A stretch of DNA of 51,133 bases from Frankia sp. AgB32 (GTDB lineage: Bacteria; Actinomycetota; Actinomycetes; Frankiales; Frankiaceae). The DNA lies in contig NZ_JALKFX010000047.1 in NCBI RefSeq assembly GCF_023243045.1, positions 1 through 51,133 on the forward strand. The letters are read 5' to 3'. Within the stretch, counting starts at the first letter, position 1. Every line of letters starts with the position of its first letter. Under the pieces are notes generated by a model. The model worked only from the letters and a program-made list of their open reading frames with translations. It did not search any database and was not told the DNA's origin. Of this stretch, positions 49,613 to 51,133 are shown piece by piece. The position numbers were made by a program, and so were the translations under genes.

Positions 49613-50647
49613 CTACCGGCGGCCGGTACCGGCGGAGGACGAACCCCGACGCGGGACGAGCGTCGGGCGGGGGCAGCGGGCCCGCCGCGCCCCGGCCGGC
49701 CCGCGGGCGGGCACGGACCCGCCGAACGCGCCCGGCGGCTGCGCCGGGATGCCCGCCGGGGGCACGGCGCCCGGCCGCGGTGTCGCGGGCGGTTGCGCGG
49801 GCGGCGGAACCGCCGGTCGGGACGGATGCCACGGCGGCGGGAGCGGGCCCCGCGGACGTGGCAGCTGCGGCGGCAACGGCGGTAGGGCCTGCCGCTGCCG
49901 GGGCAGCCGTGGTGGCAGCGGGGGCAGCGGCTGCCGCTGCCGGGGCGGCCGAACCGACGGCGCGACCGGCGGCATCGGTCCGGGCTGGGCGAGCGGTCCA
50001 GGCTGGGTAAACGGTCCGAACTGCGCCAGCGGCTCGGGCTGGGTCGGCGGGTCGGACTGGTCCAGCGGTCCGGGCTGGGTCAGCGGTCCGGGCTGGGTCA
50101 GCGGTCCGGGCTGGGTCACGCCGTCCCCGGACGTGGCGTCCGCCGGCCGGCGCGGTGCCCGGCGCGGCACCGGCAGCGTCTGGGCGCCGGTGTCGGCAGC
50201 CGGGTCGGTCTCGGTCAGGTCCTCTCCCGTGATCGGGGCCGGCGGGTTCGCCGCGGCGCCCTCCCCACCGATCCCGCTGAGATCCGTGGCCGGGCCGAGG
50301 GTGGTCCCAGCACCGACGGCCCTGATCATCCCCGCGCTCGGCAGTCCCGCACCGGCGGGCGTGTCCGAGGCGGTGGCCGACTCCCGACCTGGGGTTGCTC
50401 CCAGGGCCGGGCTCGGCGCGTTGCCGGCCGGCGCGTGGTCACGCGAACGAGAGGTTCGCGCGACGCCACCGGACAGCTCGTTCGTGGTCGGCTCCCGACC
50501 GTCGGCGTCAACGCGCGCCGCGGCCCGGAGGGCGGATGGTTCTCGGTCAGATGGGAGCGTGTCCGGCTCGGCCGGGCTGTGCACCAGCGCCGCCGCGGCC
50601 GCGAGCACGACCAGAAATCCCACCAGAATCAGTACCGGCGTCAGCAT
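49613..50647 (-). CDS. Membrane-anchored proline-rich protein of unknown function
   Basis: A 344-residue protein with one N-terminal membrane helix (LTPVLILVGFLVVLAAAAALV, 2-22) and no clear cleavage site, followed by a disordered chain. The tail is Pro/Gln/Arg-rich, with three tandem PGPLTQ units near residues 180-195 and PLPPLPP arrays further on. Such chains usually act as spacers through the cell wall or as scaffold arms. No enzymatic domain is seen. The start at 50647 has GGAAGGA upstream. The sequence is low in complexity, but the ribosome site and membrane segment support a real gene. Confidence 0.6.
   Translation of the reverse strand: MLTPVLILVGFLVVLAAAAALVHSPAEPDTLPSDREPSALRAAARVDADGREPTTNELSGGVARTSRSRDHAPAGNAPSPALGATPGRESATASDTPAGAGLPSAGMIRAVGAGTTLGPATDLSGIGGEGAAANPPAPITGEDLTETDPAADTGAQTLPVPRRAPRRPADATSGDGVTQPGPLTQPGPLTQPGPLDQSDPPTQPEPLAQFGPFTQPGPLAQPGPMPPVAPSVRPPRQRQPLPPLPPRLPRQRQALPPLPPQLPRPRGPLPPPWHPSRPAVPPPAQPPATPRPGAVPPAGIPAQPPGAFGGSVPARGPAGARRARCPRPTLVPRRGSSSAGTGRR
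50063..50116 (-). repeat. 18-bp tandem repeat, 3 copies, in the Pro-rich gene
   Basis: Three perfect copies of CAGCGGTCCGGGCTGGGT (plus-strand reading) encode PGPLTQ-type units; related degenerate units flank them. Confidence 0.92.
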
Positions 50648-50896
50648 CGCCGTCCTTCCCCCCCGAACAGGTCACCGTGGACCCCGCCCCCGCGGCTCAG
50701 GGAAGGAGCGCCGGGCCCAGACGGTCCCGCATCGTCAGATTCCAAGCGGGCAAGTGACACCGTACGGATGGACCACCTGGCTACAGCCCGAAGTGGTCAC
50801 ACGGACCTAGTTAGCCGATCCGGGTCATCGGGGCGTCGATCGGGTGGGCAAGGGGACCCCCGCGGGACCCCCGGGGCCGGTACATTACCGGCCATC
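50648..50896. other. Intergenic, promoter region
   Basis: No gene seen. TACATT at 50881-50886 is a possible -10 box just ahead of the GTG at 50897. The left part should contain the Pro-rich gene promoter. Confidence 0.35.
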
Positions 50897-51133
50897 GTGT
50901 CCAACATGCCTGGTACGGACGATTCGCCCGCGCCCTCCGGCGCGGCGCGCTGCCTCCCTCGCGACGAGTGCGCCAACGGGCCCGCCCGGGCCGTTGGCAC
51001 GATCATCATCCGGCGCCCCGGCGTCCCGGCGGCGCTCGCCGCCGGCCGCCGCCGCGGCCCCAGACCGGCGCCGCCGCCCGGGGGCTCCTTAGTTACGCGC
51101 GCGCTGCTCGCGGGCGTGCAGGTGTCTGGTATT
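50897..51133 (+). CDS. Possible start of a gene running off the window
   Basis: From GTG 50897 (or ATG 50906) the frame stays open for 79 codons to the end of the window. The translation begins VSNMPGTDDSPAPSGAARC and is Ala/Pro/Arg-rich with no recognisable motif. A -10-like TACATT lies about 11 bp before the GTG, which would suit a nearly leaderless transcript. No ribosome site. It could equally be chance in GC-rich DNA. Confidence 0.25.
   Translation, partial: MSNMPGTDDSPAPSGAARCLPRDECANGPARAVGTIIIRRPGVPAALAAGRRRGPRPAPPPGGSLVTRALLAGVQVSGI

Noticed and set aside
10259-50116. Tandem repeats as CRISPR arrays
   Set aside because: The units are contiguous, with no unique spacers, and most are in coding frames; no cas genes are present.
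1-51133. tRNA or rRNA genes, integrase and attachment sites
   Set aside because: None was recognised on either strand by eye; a tRNA scan would be needed to be certain.

Overview
The window is GC-rich throughout, with GTG and TTG starts, Pro/Ala-rich shadow frames, a SARP-type regulator, F420/FMN luciferase-like oxidoreductases, a Ser/Thr kinase receptor and XRE-MmyB regulators. This points to a filamentous actinomycete. A Frankia-like or related soil actinobacterium fits, but no marker here fixes the genus. No rRNA, tRNA, CRISPR array or intact insertion sequence was recognised.

Layout. 0.1-2.2 kb: an odd homopolymer block, then a B12-riboswitch-controlled bluB plus F420-type LLM operon on the minus strand. 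2.6-10.6 kb: a kinase fused to an extracellular TAXI-like binding domain, a small secreted Gly/His-rich protein, a hydrolase pseudogene, an ionotropic-glutamate-receptor-like protein, and a DUF2278/lamin-tail protein paired with an EEP nuclease. 11.5-17.4 kb: two inverted SCO6745-family paralogues flank an FMN reductase/XRE regulator pair and an acyltransferase. 18.8-22.8 kb: a decayed stretch with an SDR gene and an XRE regulator both cut at their 5' ends, a solitary MNT nucleotidyltransferase, a methyltransferase, an SsuD-like monooxygenase behind a tiny upstream ORF, and a TnpB remnant with an omega-RNA-like end. 22.8-29.5 kb: a MarR regulator, a large SARP/NB-ARC/TPR regulator, a DrrAB-like ABC exporter and a TMEM175-like channel.

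The main find is a phosphonate natural-product gene cluster at about 30-43.9 kb. A tightly packed plus-strand operon encodes a PanC-type ligase, an aldehyde dehydrogenase, a methyltransferase, an MFS exporter, a hydroxyethylphosphonate dioxygenase (HEPD), a D-2-hydroxyacid dehydrogenase, PEP mutase, phosphonopyruvate decarboxylase and an Fe-alcohol dehydrogenase. A convergent pair (class III aminotransferase and a second D-2-hydroxyacid dehydrogenase) and a divergent serine hydrolase flank it. The implied route is PEP, phosphonopyruvate, phosphonoacetaldehyde, 2-hydroxyethylphosphonate, then hydroxymethylphosphonate, followed by oxidation toward phosphonoformaldehyde/phosphonoformate and/or transamination to an aminophosphonate. 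No carboxyphosphonoenolpyruvate mutase, CTP-dependent phosphonoformate transferase or NRPS of the phosphinothricin pathway is visible, so the end product should differ. The PanC-type amide ligase suggests an acyl-amide of an aminophosphonate, possibly a pantothenate mimic, or alternatively a self-resistance copy of pantothenate synthetase.

44.9-49.4 kb looks like an organosulfur-type operon: a Cys-containing leader peptide followed by a hairpin, two LLM monooxygenases, the C-terminal relic of a third, and an M20 peptidase. The window ends with a Pro-rich membrane-anchored protein and a possible gene start. A recurring oddity is in-frame minisatellites (12, 15 or 18 bp units), mostly in the last part of coding regions, including two genes of the phosphonate operon.
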